Shown here: piece by piece, positions 8,389 to 16,178 of the stretch
Position numbering within the stretch: the first letter of the stretch is position 1
Layout of the letters: the number at the start of each line of letters is the position of its first letter
Source: JACTUA01 sp964551875
GTDB taxonomy: Archaea; Halobacteriota; Methanomicrobia; Methanomicrobiales; JACTUA01
Reading direction: 5' to 3'
Length of the DNA stretch: 40,827 nucleotides
NCBI GenBank assembly: GCA_964551875.1
Contig: CAZKEV010000015.1
Span: 1-40,827, forward strand
Made by a program: the position numbers and the translations under genes
Notes under the pieces: generated by a model
Databases searched by the model: none
Told to the model about the DNA's origin: nothing
The model's input: the letters and a program-made list of their open reading frames with translations, nothing else

Positions 8389-9156
8389 ATGATCAAGGTG
8401 GTGGTCTGCGGGGCACTGGGCCGCATGGGCGGTACGGTGGCGAAGCTCATCAACGACGCATCGGATCTCGAGCTTGTCGGCGGCGTGGACGTGCGGCCGG
8501 GAACCGTCTTTTCTGCCGAGGTGGTGCCATCGGACCAGATCGACCGCCTCCTCGCAGAGAAGAAGCCCGACGTGCTGGTGGACTTCACCGTCGCAGCGGC
8601 TGCGGTCGAGAACGTCAAGGCCGCTGCCAGGCACAACGTGGCCCCGGTTGTGGGTACGACCGGGTTCACGCCCAAACAGAGGGAAGAGATGAAGAGGGCC
8701 GTGGAGGCCTCGGTCCCTGCCGTCATCACGAGCAACTTCTCGGTCGGGGTGAACATCTTCTGGTTCCTGATACGGGAAGCGGCAAAGAAGCTCGGGGATT
8801 ACGACATCGAGGTGATCGAGGCCCACCACCGGAACAAGAAGGACGCCCCCAGCGGGACCGCAAAGACCATCCTCGAGATCCTGGACTCCGAGGTGGGGAC
8901 ACGGCCCAAGCTCTACGGCAGGGAGGGGATGACGGAGCGGGGGAAGGAGATCGGGGTCCATGTCATCCGGGGCGGGGACATCGTCGGCGAGCACACCGTG
9001 CTCTTTGCAGGGAACTACGAGTGCATCGACCTCTCCCACCGTGCCTACGACCGCTCGGTCTTTGCCATGGGGGCCCTCCGGGCAGTCCGCTGGGTCGGCG
9101 GAAAGAAGCCGGGCGTCTACTCGATGGCCGACGTCCTGAACCTCCACCCGAAGTAG
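8389..9156 (+). CDS. dapB: 4-hydroxy-tetrahydrodipicolinate reductase
   Basis: A 255-residue NAD(P)H-dependent reductase that acts right after DapA. The N-terminal Rossmann motif reads VVVCGALGRMGGTVAKL, a variant of the usual GxxGRMG. Then come DVLVDFT, VVGTTGFT and the catalytic segment EAHHRNKKDAPSGTAK, which contains the HH pair and the DAPSGTA loop that bind the substrate. HVIRGGDIVGEHTVLFAG completes the C-terminal domain. Length and order are normal. An AGGAGG ribosome site lies just upstream of ATG 8389. It follows dapA closely, so the two steps are probably made from one message. Confidence 0.96.
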   Translation: MIKVVVCGALGRMGGTVAKLINDASDLELVGGVDVRPGTVFSAEVVPSDQIDRLLAEKKPDVLVDFTVAAAAVENVKAAARHNVAPVVGTTGFTPKQREEMKRAVEASVPAVITSNFSVGVNIFWFLIREAAKKLGDYDIEVIEAHHRNKKDAPSGTAKTILEILDSEVGTRPKLYGREGMTERGKEIGVHVIRGGDIVGEHTVLFAGNYECIDLSHRAYDRSVFAMGALRAVRWVGGKKPGVYSMADVLNLHPK

Positions 9157-9224
9157 GAAGCAGCTAGCCATATCGAAACCTATTAAACCTTTTTTCCCGA
9201 ACATATACCCCCAGAGGTATATCA

Positions 9225-9398
9225 TTGCCAGCAGCAGTCAATCCTGATCTCTGTGTCGGCTGCGAGACCTGCGTCGACGAATGTCCGGGGGAAGCCATCA
9301 CCATGGAGGACGGTATCGCAAAGGTTGATCCCAAGAAATGCACCGAGTGCAAGACCTGCGTGGATATCTGCCCGTCAGCATCCATCCACATGGAATGA
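9225..9398 (+). CDS. Small 2[4Fe-4S] ferredoxin
   Basis: A 57-residue ferredoxin starting at TTG 9225 with AGAGGT upstream. Two classical cluster motifs are visible: CVGCETCVDECPG (residues 10-22) and CTECKTCVDICPS (residues 39-51), separated by the usual ITMEDGIAKVDPKK linker. It should carry two low-potential 4Fe-4S clusters and act as a soluble electron carrier. It is too short and starts with too rare a codon to be found easily. A possible promoter (CGAAACCTATTAAAC, about 9174-9188) suggests it can also be transcribed separately from dapB. Its partner enzyme cannot be told from the context. Confidence 0.88.
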   Translation: MPAAVNPDLCVGCETCVDECPGEAITMEDGIAKVDPKKCTECKTCVDICPSASIHME

Positions 9399-9530
9399 GC
9401 TCGCGAACCTCCCCTGAGCATCCTCACCCTCATCTCATCCTGAATGGGAAGACCGATTTTCATTCCGGGAAAACGGATACATTTTTCATGGGGCGGGAAC
9501 CAAGGATTTCCCTCCGGATTCATAAAGCAA

Positions 9531-9539
9531 ATTATTTAT
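9531..9539 (+). promoter_or_regulatory. TATA box of asd
   Basis: ATTATTTAT in an A/T stretch between the ferredoxin and asd. The expected transcription start is near 9560, leaving only about eight bases before ATG 9568, so the asd-alba message is nearly leaderless. It shows that asd has its own promoter within the dap cluster. Confidence 0.45.
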
Positions 9540-9567
9540 TTCGTGACAGACTCTAACACACTCAGCC

Positions 9568-10584
9568 ATGATCAAGGTCGGAGTACTCGGAGCCACCGGG
9601 GCCGTAGGACAGCGGTTCGTCCAGCTTCTTGCAGATCATCCCTGGTTCGATCTCGTCACCCTCACCGCCTCGGAGAGGAGTGCGGGGAAGAAGTACGGGG
9701 ATGTGGTGAACTGGAAGCTCGATGCACCCTTCCCTGAGAAGGTGAGGAACCTCCTTGTATCCCCTACGAGCGTGAAGGGGGCGAAGGGGGTTGAACTGGT
9801 CTTCTCGGCACTCCCGGCGGAGATCGCAGGAAAGGTCGAGGACGACTTCTCCCGGGCCGGGGTCGCGGTCTGCAGCAATGCACGTTCCCACCGGATGGAG
9901 CCCGATATCCCCCTGGTCATCCCCGAGGTGAACGCAGATCACCTCGCCCTCATCGATCTCCAGAGGGACAGGGGCCGTGACGGGTTCATCGTCACGAACC
10001 CGAACTGCTCCACGATCATGCTCTGCGTCGCCCTCGAACCCCTCAGGTCCACCGGCTTCACGGATGTCCGGGTCGCCACCATGCAGGCCATCTCGGGGGC
10101 CGGGTTCTCCGGCGTCGCTGCCATGGACATCTATGACAACATCGTCCCCTACATCGGCCAGGAGGAGGAGAAGATGGAGACCGAGACCCTCAAGATCATG
10201 GGAACCCTGGAGGGCGGTGAGGTCAGGGACGCCCCCTTCCAGGTGAGCGCAAGCTGCCACCGGGTGCCGGTCATCGACGGGCACACCCTCGCGGTCTGGG
10301 TGGATGTGAAGGACGGGATCCCGGAGGTGAAGCAGGCGTTCCGGGGCTACAAGCCCCCCTTCTCGGGCCTGCCCACCCAGCCGGAACGTTCCATCGAGCT
10401 CTTCGAGCAGCCCGACCGCCCGCAGCCAAGGCTTGACCGCATGCGGGGCGGAGGGATGACCGTCTCGGTCGGAAGGGTGAGGCCGGGCCTGCGCTTCATC
10501 GCCCTCGGCCATAACACCATCAGGGGGGCGGCAGGAGCCTCCGTGATGAATGCAGAACTTATCCGCACCAGAAAGTTCCTCTGA
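9568..10584 (+). CDS. asd: Aspartate-semialdehyde dehydrogenase (archaeal/fungal type)
   Basis: A 338-residue NADP-dependent enzyme that reduces aspartyl phosphate to aspartate semialdehyde, the shared precursor of lysine, threonine and methionine. The N-terminal nucleotide fold reads VGVLGATGAVGQRFVQLL. The catalytic cysteine is Cys147 in TNPNCSTIML. The substrate part includes QAISGAGFSG and SASCHRVPVIDGH, whose histidine lies at the position expected for the active-site base. The length fits the archaeal type. It provides the substrate of the DapA enzyme encoded upstream. It starts from its own TATA box and is followed after 15 bp by alba. Confidence 0.95.
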   Translation: MIKVGVLGATGAVGQRFVQLLADHPWFDLVTLTASERSAGKKYGDVVNWKLDAPFPEKVRNLLVSPTSVKGAKGVELVFSALPAEIAGKVEDDFSRAGVAVCSNARSHRMEPDIPLVIPEVNADHLALIDLQRDRGRDGFIVTNPNCSTIMLCVALEPLRSTGFTDVRVATMQAISGAGFSGVAAMDIYDNIVPYIGQEEEKMETETLKIMGTLEGGEVRDAPFQVSASCHRVPVIDGHTLAVWVDVKDGIPEVKQAFRGYKPPFSGLPTQPERSIELFEQPDRPQPRLDRMRGGGMTVSVGRVRPGLRFIALGHNTIRGAAGASVMNAELIRTRKFL

Positions 10585-10599
10585 AAGGGAGGAGACCCT

Positions 10600-10887
10600 A
10601 TGCTCAAGGACAACACAGTATTCGTCGGAAACAAGCCAGTCATGAACTATGTACTTGCAGTGGTGACCCAGTTCAGCAATGGTGCTGATGAAGTGGCGAT
10701 CAAGGCGCGGGGAAAGGCCATCTCAAGGGCGGTCGATACCGCCGAGATCGCCCTCAACCGCTTCCTGGATAATGTTGCAAAGAAGGAGATCCTCACCTCG
10801 ACCGAGGTGATTGACACCGACAGCGGGAAGACGAACGTCTCCTCTATCGAGATCATCCTCACCCAGAAGAAGTCGCCGGCTGGCTAG
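10600..10887 (+). CDS. albA: Alba family chromatin protein
   Basis: A 95-residue protein of the Alba (Sac10b) family, an abundant archaeal protein that coats DNA and RNA as dimers. The sequence shows NTVFVGNKPVMNYVLAVVTQF, then EVAIKARGKAISRAVDTAEI, where the KARGKAISRAVD loop holds the lysine equivalent to the acetylatable Lys of Sulfolobus Alba. The C-terminal strands read VSSIEIILTQKK. It has a GGAGG ribosome site (AGGGAGGAGAC) and follows asd by 15 bp, so it may share the asd promoter, an arrangement that has nothing to do with lysine synthesis. Confidence 0.95.
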   Translation: MLKDNTVFVGNKPVMNYVLAVVTQFSNGADEVAIKARGKAISRAVDTAEIALNRFLDNVAKKEILTSTEVIDTDSGKTNVSSIEIILTQKKSPAG

Positions 10888-10991
10888 CCCTTCCCCCGTT
10901 CTTTACCTTCGAAGGCATAGAGAGATCCAGGTATGACCCCGCGACCTTTCCAACGAGATATCTGATGGGAGCGCCGGCAGGGAGGGAGATC

Positions 10992-12284
10992 ATGGGTTCA
11001 TCAGATGCATTCAGGGAACGGATCCACGCATTGGCCGGGAAAGAGTATCCCGACCTCGAGGCCCTCTACCGCGAGCTTCATACCCACCCCGAGCTCTCCG
11101 GGCAGGAGAAGGCGACCGCTGCGAGGATCGCCAAGGAGCTCGGGCGATCCGGCCTCACTGTCCACACAGGGATCGGGGGCCACGGGGTCGTCGGGGTGCT
11201 CGCGAACGGTCCGGGCCCGACCGTCATGATCCGGAGCGATATGGATGCCCTTCCTGTCGCCGAGAAGACCGGCCTCCCCTACGCGAGCACTGTCTCGGTG
11301 GCCGTCGAGACGCGGGCGGTGAAGATCGGGGTGATGCATGCCTGCGGGCATGATCTTCACATGGCCATCATGGTCGGTGCCGTCCGGCTCCTCTCGGCCA
11401 TCACGGGGGACTGGTCGGGCACCCTTCTTGCGGTCGGGCAGCCGGCCGAGGAGACGGGGGCCGGGGCAAGGGCGATGGTTGCTGACGGGATCTTCAGCCG
11501 TTTCCCCGGGCCCGACTATGCCCTTGCCCTCCACGTGGACCCGAATATCCCTGCCGGGAAGATCGGCTACCGGCCGGGCATCATATCGGCAGGGAGCACC
11601 TCCCTCGATGTCACCGTGAGGGGCATCGGGGGGCATGCCGCCCACCCGCACCAGTCGATCGATCCGGTGGTCATCGCTGCCCGGACGATCATCGCCCTCC
11701 AGACCCTCGTCTCCCGGGAGACCGACCCGAGGGAGATGGCAGTCCTCACCGTGGGGGCCGTTCACGGTGGCACGAAACACAACGCGATCCCCGACGAGGT
11801 GGTGCTCAGGGTGAACATCCGGTACAACAATGATGCCGTCAGGGACCGGATGCTTGCTTCCATCGAGCGGATGGTGAGGGGGATAGCGCTCTCCGCGGGG
11901 GTGCCAGATGACCTGATGCCCGTCATCCTGCGGCCCGGCGAGGCAACCCCCCCGATGGAGAACGACCCGGCTCTGACGGAACGTGTCCGGGTAAGCCTTA
12001 TCTCTGTCCTCGGGGATGAGAACGTCGTCCTCATCCCCCAGCTCACCGGGAGCGAGGACTTCAGCGTCTTCGGGAACGGGACCCCGCATGTTCCCATCTG
12101 TTACCTGCGCCTGGGGGCCGCGGACCCCCGCGAACTGGAGGAGAGCAGGAGGTCCGGAAGAGACCTCCCCTACCTCCACAGCAGCCGGTTCGCCCCGCCG
12201 CCGGATCCCACGATACGGGTCGGTTCCATCGCGATGGCAGGGGCGGTTGCAGGTCTCCTTGCCCCCCGGGAGGCTGGCCCCTGA
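10992..12284 (+). CDS. M20 family amidohydrolase/peptidase
   Basis: A 430-residue metal-dependent hydrolase of the M20D group (aminoacylase/hippurate hydrolase/IAA-amide hydrolase type). The N-terminal part shows ELHTHPELSGQE, then RSDMDALPVAEKTGLPYAS, HACGHDLHMA with the metal-binding histidines, and GQPAEETGAGARAM with the catalytic Glu pair. A dimerisation domain with GGHAAHPHQSIDPV follows, and GSEDFSVFG near the end supplies the last ligands. I chose ATG 10992 because GGAGGGAG stands right before it. The substrate is unknown. Its place downstream of the dap genes might hint at an N-acyl amino acid, but lysine synthesis does not require it. Confidence 0.88.
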   Translation: MGSSDAFRERIHALAGKEYPDLEALYRELHTHPELSGQEKATAARIAKELGRSGLTVHTGIGGHGVVGVLANGPGPTVMIRSDMDALPVAEKTGLPYASTVSVAVETRAVKIGVMHACGHDLHMAIMVGAVRLLSAITGDWSGTLLAVGQPAEETGAGARAMVADGIFSRFPGPDYALALHVDPNIPAGKIGYRPGIISAGSTSLDVTVRGIGGHAAHPHQSIDPVVIAARTIIALQTLVSRETDPREMAVLTVGAVHGGTKHNAIPDEVVLRVNIRYNNDAVRDRMLASIERMVRGIALSAGVPDDLMPVILRPGEATPPMENDPALTERVRVSLISVLGDENVVLIPQLTGSEDFSVFGNGTPHVPICYLRLGAADPRELEESRRSGRDLPYLHSSRFAPPPDPTIRVGSIAMAGAVAGLLAPREAGP

Positions 12285-12295
12285 CCGGCACCTGT

Positions 12296-12442
12296 GTGAC
12301 AGACCGATCTTTTTATGATGCGCCCCGGGTCCGGGCCGTGGAGAGGCACAGGAAGGCCTTTGCGTCGGTCTTCAGGAAGGAACTGGCCATCAGCCATCGG
12401 TGCGGCGGGCAGACTGGTCCGTGCACAGGAAGCCGGGACTGA
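12296..12442 (+). CDS. Candidate small protein with CGGQTGPC motif
   Basis: An open frame of 48 codons starting at GTG 12296, twelve bases after the M20 stop and ending 12 bases before the convergent FTR gene. It reads VTDRSFYDAPRVRAVERH, then a basic amphipathic stretch (FASVFRKELAISHR) and ends with CGGQTGPCTGSRD. The third codon positions are G/C-rich, as in the real genes nearby, and it neatly fills the gap between two genes. There is no good ribosome site and I do not recognise the protein. It could be chance. Confidence 0.3.
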   Translation: MTDRSFYDAPRVRAVERHRKAFASVFRKELAISHRCGGQTGPCTGSRD

Positions 12443-12453
12443 AGCGGAACCCC

Positions 12454-12777
12454 TCACACACCAGGAAGGAAGAAGAGGTTGCAGTGGCAATGCCCTTCGC
12501 CCTCGATCTCGTCCTCGTGGTAGGCGCAGGGGCAGATGATGAGCCGGTCTTTCTCGGGGTCACCGGAGCGGATCCGGCAGGGGCAGTAGCGCTCGCCGTG
12601 TTTCAGACGGTTGCGGACAAGGCCCCGGATCACGGCGGTGAGCTGACGGTCATCCGTGTTCAGGGCAAGGCCTTTCTCTTCTGCGTATTTTCTCACCCAG
12701 GAGAGGATCTCCTGGTAGAGGGCCTCCTCTTCTTCGGTCATCCCCTTTCCCTTCTTCCCGGCCATATGGCCCTTCAC
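12454..12777 (-). CDS. Ferredoxin:thioredoxin reductase catalytic subunit
   Basis: A protein of about 107 residues with the complete FTR beta-chain signature: CPCR (Cys65, Cys67), then after sixteen residues CPC (Cys82, Cys84), then CHC (Cys97, Cys99). These hold a [4Fe-4S] cluster next to a redox-active disulfide that passes electrons from ferredoxin to thioredoxin-like proteins. No variable (alpha) subunit is seen, as is normal in archaea. GTG 12777 overlaps the purQ stop in a GTGA arrangement; ATG 12765 is an alternative start. It is the last gene of cofG-purC-purS-purQ-FTR, so its translation is probably coupled to PurQ. Confidence 0.9.
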   Translation of the reverse strand: MKGHMAGKKGKGMTEEEEALYQEILSWVRKYAEEKGLALNTDDRQLTAVIRGLVRNRLKHGERYCPCRIRSGDPEKDRLIICPCAYHEDEIEGEGHCHCNLFFLPGV

Positions 12778-13472
12778 CCCTTCCCCTCGAGGTACCGGAT
12801 CATGGAGAGGAAGATCTTCTTCCCGTCCTCGGACCCCAGGACCCCTTCGGATGCCCGCTCGGGGTGGGGCATCATGGCAAGGAAGTTCCCCCCCTCACCG
12901 AGGATGCCGGTGATGTTCTCGGCCGAGCCGTTCGGGTTCGCTTCTTCGGTGACTCTGCCTTCGGGATCACAGAACCGGAAGATCACCCTCTTATTGCGGT
13001 TCATGGCTGCAAGAACCGCCGGGTCCGCCATGTAGCGACCTTCCTTGTGAGCGATGGGGAGCCGGATCACCTCCCCCTCGCGATACAGGGAGGTGAAGGG
13101 GGTCTCGTTGTTCTCGACCCGCAGGTGGGTCGGGCGGCAGAGGAACTTCGGATAGGCGTTTATGGCGAAGGTCCCCGGGACGAGCCCGCTCTCAGCGGCG
13201 ATCTGGGCGCCGTTGCAGATACCAAGGACGAGGCCCCCGCCCTTCGCATGCCGGAGGATCTCCTCCATTACGGGTGTCCGGGCCGCGATGGCTCCCGCGC
13301 GGAGGTAGTCCCCGTAGGAGAACCCGCCGGGGATGACCACCGCATCATAGTTCCGACCGAGGCCTTCCTTGTACCAGCGGAGGTCGGTATCCACCCCGCA
13401 GACGTGGGAGAGCACATGAGCGGCGTCCAGGTCGCAGTTGGAGCCCCCGAACTGGACGACCGCGAACCTCAT
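12774..13472 (-). CDS. purQ: Phosphoribosylformylglycinamidine synthase subunit PurQ (glutaminase)
   Basis: A 232-residue class I glutamine amidotransferase that feeds ammonia to PurL in the fourth step of purine synthesis. The N-terminus reads MRFAVVQFGGSNCD. The oxyanion region is VIPGGFSYGDYLRAGA, the nucleophile is Cys86 in LGICNGAQ, and the His/Glu of the triad sit in MMPHPERASE. The length is that of the small PurQ type which works together with PurS. The start overlaps the purS stop by four bases (ATGA), which implies coupled translation. PurL itself is not in the window. Confidence 0.96.
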   Translation of the reverse strand: MRFAVVQFGGSNCDLDAAHVLSHVCGVDTDLRWYKEGLGRNYDAVVIPGGFSYGDYLRAGAIAARTPVMEEILRHAKGGGLVLGICNGAQIAAESGLVPGTFAINAYPKFLCRPTHLRVENNETPFTSLYREGEVIRLPIAHKEGRYMADPAVLAAMNRNKRVIFRFCDPEGRVTEEANPNGSAENITGILGEGGNFLAMMPHPERASEGVLGSEDGKKIFLSMIRYLEGKG

Positions 13473-13720
13473 TCCCTGACCTCCACCTCATAGCGGTGGA
13501 TGACGGGGTTCGCGAGGAGCCGTTCGCACATCTGCCGGGCTTTCTCTTCTGCCTCGGTCCGGTCCCCGGCCTCCATGGAGATGGAGAAGATGCGGGCCGT
13601 GGAGAGCCGGCTTGTGGGAAAGCCGAGGTCTGCAAGGGCATGCTGGATGGCCCGTGCCTCGGGGTCGAGTATCCCCGGTTTTAAGGTGATTCTCACCTCG
13701 ACATCAAAGTTCATCCTCAT
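13469..13720 (-). CDS. purS: Phosphoribosylformylglycinamidine synthase subunit PurS
   Basis: An 83-residue PurS, the small dimeric protein that bridges PurQ and the small-type PurL. The sequence shows the typical VEVRITLKPGILDPEARAIQHALADLGF and the C-terminal CERLLANPVIHRYEVEV. The start ATG overlaps the purC stop by four bases; an ATG two codons on is an alternative. Its position between purC and purQ is that found in many archaea. Confidence 0.95.
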   Translation of the reverse strand: MRMNFDVEVRITLKPGILDPEARAIQHALADLGFPTSRLSTARIFSISMEAGDRTEAEEKARQMCERLLANPVIHRYEVEVRE

Positions 13721-14472
13721 CCCTCCCCTGAAAAGACCGTCTTCTCTGCCTCGAACCGGTGCAGGGCTCCCGGCGTGATCCGCTCGGCGACCGCCACATA
13801 GGTGGACATCACGTCCCCCTTCTCGAACCGGTAGACATCCTTGTCCAGCGACTCCTTCGTCTTACCGTCCCAGAGCCGCATCGAGTCCATGGAGATCTCG
13901 TCCCCGACCAGGATCTTATCCTTCCACCTCCCGAACTCGAGCTTGAAGTCCACGAGGGTGATGGAGAGGCCCGCGAGATAGGTCCGCAGGAGGTCGTTCA
14001 CCTTAAGGGCCGTCTTCCTGATGGTGAGGAGCTCCTCCCTGGTGACGAGGCCAAGGGCAAAGATGATATCATCGTTCACCATGGGGTCGTGCCGGGTATC
14101 GTCCTTGTAATCCAGGATAATAACCGTGGGATTGAGCACGTCACCCTCCCTGAAAGGATACTTCTTCACGAGGGATCCGGCCGCGATGTTCCGGACGATC
14201 ACCTCGAGGGGTATCATCGAGAGCCGGCGGACGAGCATCGTCCGGTGATCGAGCATATGGATAAACTGGGTCTTCACCCCGTGGATCTCCAGGTACTCGA
14301 AGAGGAAGGCCGAGACGGCGGCATTGTACATCCCCTTCCCCTCGAGCACGGCCTTCTTCTCCCCGTCAAAGGCCGTGATATCGTCACGGAACTCCACCGA
14401 GACCTCATCAGGATTATCGGTGAGATACACCGATTTGGCCTTCCCCCTGTAGAGCAGCGGGCCCTTCTTCAC
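13717..14472 (-). CDS. purC: Phosphoribosylaminoimidazole-succinocarboxamide synthase
   Basis: A 251-residue SAICAR synthetase that joins aspartate to CAIR in purine synthesis. Motifs seen: LLYRGKAKSVY, the nucleotide-binding beginning of the family; FRDDITAFDGEKK; MIPLEVIVRNIAAGSLVKKYPF; and VDFKLEFGRWKDKILVGDEISMDSMRLWD, with the substrate-binding acidic residues. The length is normal for the single-domain enzyme. It overlaps the cofG stop by four bases and the purS start by four, within a five-gene operon. Confidence 0.96.
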   Translation of the reverse strand: MKKGPLLYRGKAKSVYLTDNPDEVSVEFRDDITAFDGEKKAVLEGKGMYNAAVSAFLFEYLEIHGVKTQFIHMLDHRTMLVRRLSMIPLEVIVRNIAAGSLVKKYPFREGDVLNPTVIILDYKDDTRHDPMVNDDIIFALGLVTREELLTIRKTALKVNDLLRTYLAGLSITLVDFKLEFGRWKDKILVGDEISMDSMRLWDGKTKESLDKDVYRFEKGDVMSTYVAVAERITPGALHRFEAEKTVFSGEG

Positions 14473-15476
14473 CTTCTCCCCTCACTGATCTGTTGCTCAA
14501 GCCGTCTGATAAGTCCTTCGATGGAGGGGTGATACCACCCCAGCTCGATGAACCGGGGATAGATGCAGAGGCGCTCCACGAGGAGGGCGTCCCCCGCGAC
14601 CTTCTTCAATTCCTCGATCGCTGGCCAGGGATGTTCGGGATTGATGTAATCCGGTGTCACCTGAGAGACACCCCCCAGGTCATCCACGCCGCACGGGATG
14701 AGGGCGGAGGCATCGATCAGGTTCGGCGGGATCTGGACTGCGACCTCGGAGGGAAGGATATCCCGGGCGAACTCTATCGTGACGCACATCTCATCCGTGG
14801 ACGGCACGCAAGAGCGGGCCATAGGGGTGCCCTCTTTCGGGCAGAAGTTCTGGATGATCACCTCCTGGATATGGCCGTACCTCCGGTGGAGGTCCCCGAT
14901 GAGCATGAAGGACTCTTCCCGATCCCCCATGGTCTCCCCGATCCCTACGAGGATACCGGTGGTGAAAGGGATACGGAGCCTTCCGGCATCCTCTATCATG
15001 CGGATCCGTTCCTCGGGCCGTTTACCCGGGGAATTCCGGTGAGCGGGAACCTCTGCCACCGTCTCAAGCATGAGTCCCATGGACGCGTTCACTTCGCGGA
15101 GCCGGTCCATCTCCTGGTACGTGAGCACCCCCGCGTTCGTGTGGGGCAGGAGTCCGCTCAGCAGGGCTCGCCTGCACATCTCGTAACAGTAATCGAGGAT
15201 GGTCCCATAGCCAATGGCTGAGAGCATGGCGGAGAACCCGGGCTCCACCTCCGGCCGTTCGCCGAAGGTGAAAAGGGCTTCGGTGCAGCCCATGGCGGAT
15301 CCATGATGGAGGATCTTCTCCACAGCTCCCGGAGGAAGGATGCATCCCTCCTGCACTGGCGTCCGGAAGCCGCAGTAATCGCACCGGTTGCGGCACACCG
15401 TTGTGAGGGGGATAAAGGCGTTCCGCGAGAAGGTGATAACCCGGCCCATACTGTAGTACTGCCCGTTCGTCCACAT
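14469..15476 (-). CDS. cofG: FO synthase subunit CofG (7,8-didemethyl-8-hydroxy-5-deazariboflavin synthase)
   Basis: A 335-residue radical SAM enzyme which, together with CofH, builds the deazaflavin ring (FO) of coenzyme F420 from tyrosine and the diaminouracil precursor. The cluster motif C-x3-C-x2-C is seen as Cys28, Cys32 and Cys35 in TTVCRNRCDYCGF. EALFTFGERPE, HTNAGVLTYQEMDRL and VQIPPNLID follow in CofG order. ATG 15476 is taken as the start; ATG 15449 (MGRVITFSRNAFIPLT) is also possible because family members begin near ITFSRN, and neither has a strong ribosome site. It is the first gene of the operon with purC-S-Q and FTR and is divergent from cofC. Confidence 0.93.
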   Translation of the reverse strand: MWTNGQYYSMGRVITFSRNAFIPLTTVCRNRCDYCGFRTPVQEGCILPPGAVEKILHHGSAMGCTEALFTFGERPEVEPGFSAMLSAIGYGTILDYCYEMCRRALLSGLLPHTNAGVLTYQEMDRLREVNASMGLMLETVAEVPAHRNSPGKRPEERIRMIEDAGRLRIPFTTGILVGIGETMGDREESFMLIGDLHRRYGHIQEVIIQNFCPKEGTPMARSCVPSTDEMCVTIEFARDILPSEVAVQIPPNLIDASALIPCGVDDLGGVSQVTPDYINPEHPWPAIEELKKVAGDALLVERLCIYPRFIELGWYHPSIEGLIRRLEQQISEGRR

Positions 15477-15545
15477 GAAGCTGGCAGGATGGGAGAGGCC
15501 ACCATCGAAGTGTTTTTCTCATCCTCACCCCCACCCCTATCTCGC

Positions 15546-16178
15546 ATGTCCATCCGCGCCATCATCCCCTTCAAACCGAAGAACCCGAAGACCCGGCTCT
15601 CGCAGTTGATGAGCCTGGAGGAGCGGGAGAGCTTCGCTGAGATGATGCTCGGGGATGTCGTGGACGCGGTGGTCGACGGGGGGTGCACCCCTTCCATCCT
15701 CTCCACCGCCCCCTACTGCCTCACCGGTATCGAGACCATCGTCCATGCAGGGGGGCTGAACGAGGCCCTGAACGAGATCCTCCCCCGGTTCGAGGGCCCG
15801 ACCCTGATCGTCATGTCCGATCTCCCCCTGATCACCCCTTCCAATATCACCGAACTCGTGTCCACGACCGCGAGGATGGCCATGGTGCCGGGACGTGGCG
15901 GGGGGACGAATGCCATCTTCCTCCACAACCCCTCGGGCTTCCGGGCGGACTTCTACGGGGCGAGCTTCCTGAAACACCTTGCCATCGCTGCCGACCTCGG
16001 CCTCTCCTGCGAGATCATCGACTCCTTCCGGCTCCACGACGACATCGACGAGGTGGAGGACCTGGTCGAGATCCTCACCCTGGGGAGCGGGGCGAGCCGG
16101 CGCTACCTAGAGAGGCTCGGGTTTGTGATCTCCGTGGAGAACGGCAGGGTCGGCGTGAAGCGCAACCCCCATGAATAG
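15546..16178 (+). CDS. cofC: 2-phospho-L-lactate guanylyltransferase CofC
   Basis: A 210-residue nucleotidyltransferase that activates 2-phospho-L-lactate with GTP for F420 synthesis. The N-terminus IRAIIPFKPKNPKTRLS is the family's GTP-binding loop; DVVDAVV, LIVMSDLPLITPSNI and PGRGGGTNAIFLHNP follow, with a GxSF-like FYGASFLKHL. I chose ATG 15546 because family members begin at this point; an upstream extension to 15303 would run through the cofG promoter and start. It lies divergent from cofG. Its last 72 bases are antisense to the end of cofE. Confidence 0.93.
   Translation: MSIRAIIPFKPKNPKTRLSQLMSLEERESFAEMMLGDVVDAVVDGGCTPSILSTAPYCLTGIETIVHAGGLNEALNEILPRFEGPTLIVMSDLPLITPSNITELVSTTARMAMVPGRGGGTNAIFLHNPSGFRADFYGASFLKHLAIAADLGLSCEIIDSFRLHDDIDEVEDLVEILTLGSGASRRYLERLGFVISVENGRVGVKRNPHE

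Noticed and set aside
7305..8756. 483-codon open frame antisense to dapA/dapB
   Set aside because: Low-complexity antisense shadow of two clear enzyme genes.
15303..15545. Longer cofC reading frame from 15303
   Set aside because: It overlaps the cofG coding start antisense and adds residues unlike the family; the family start is at 15546.
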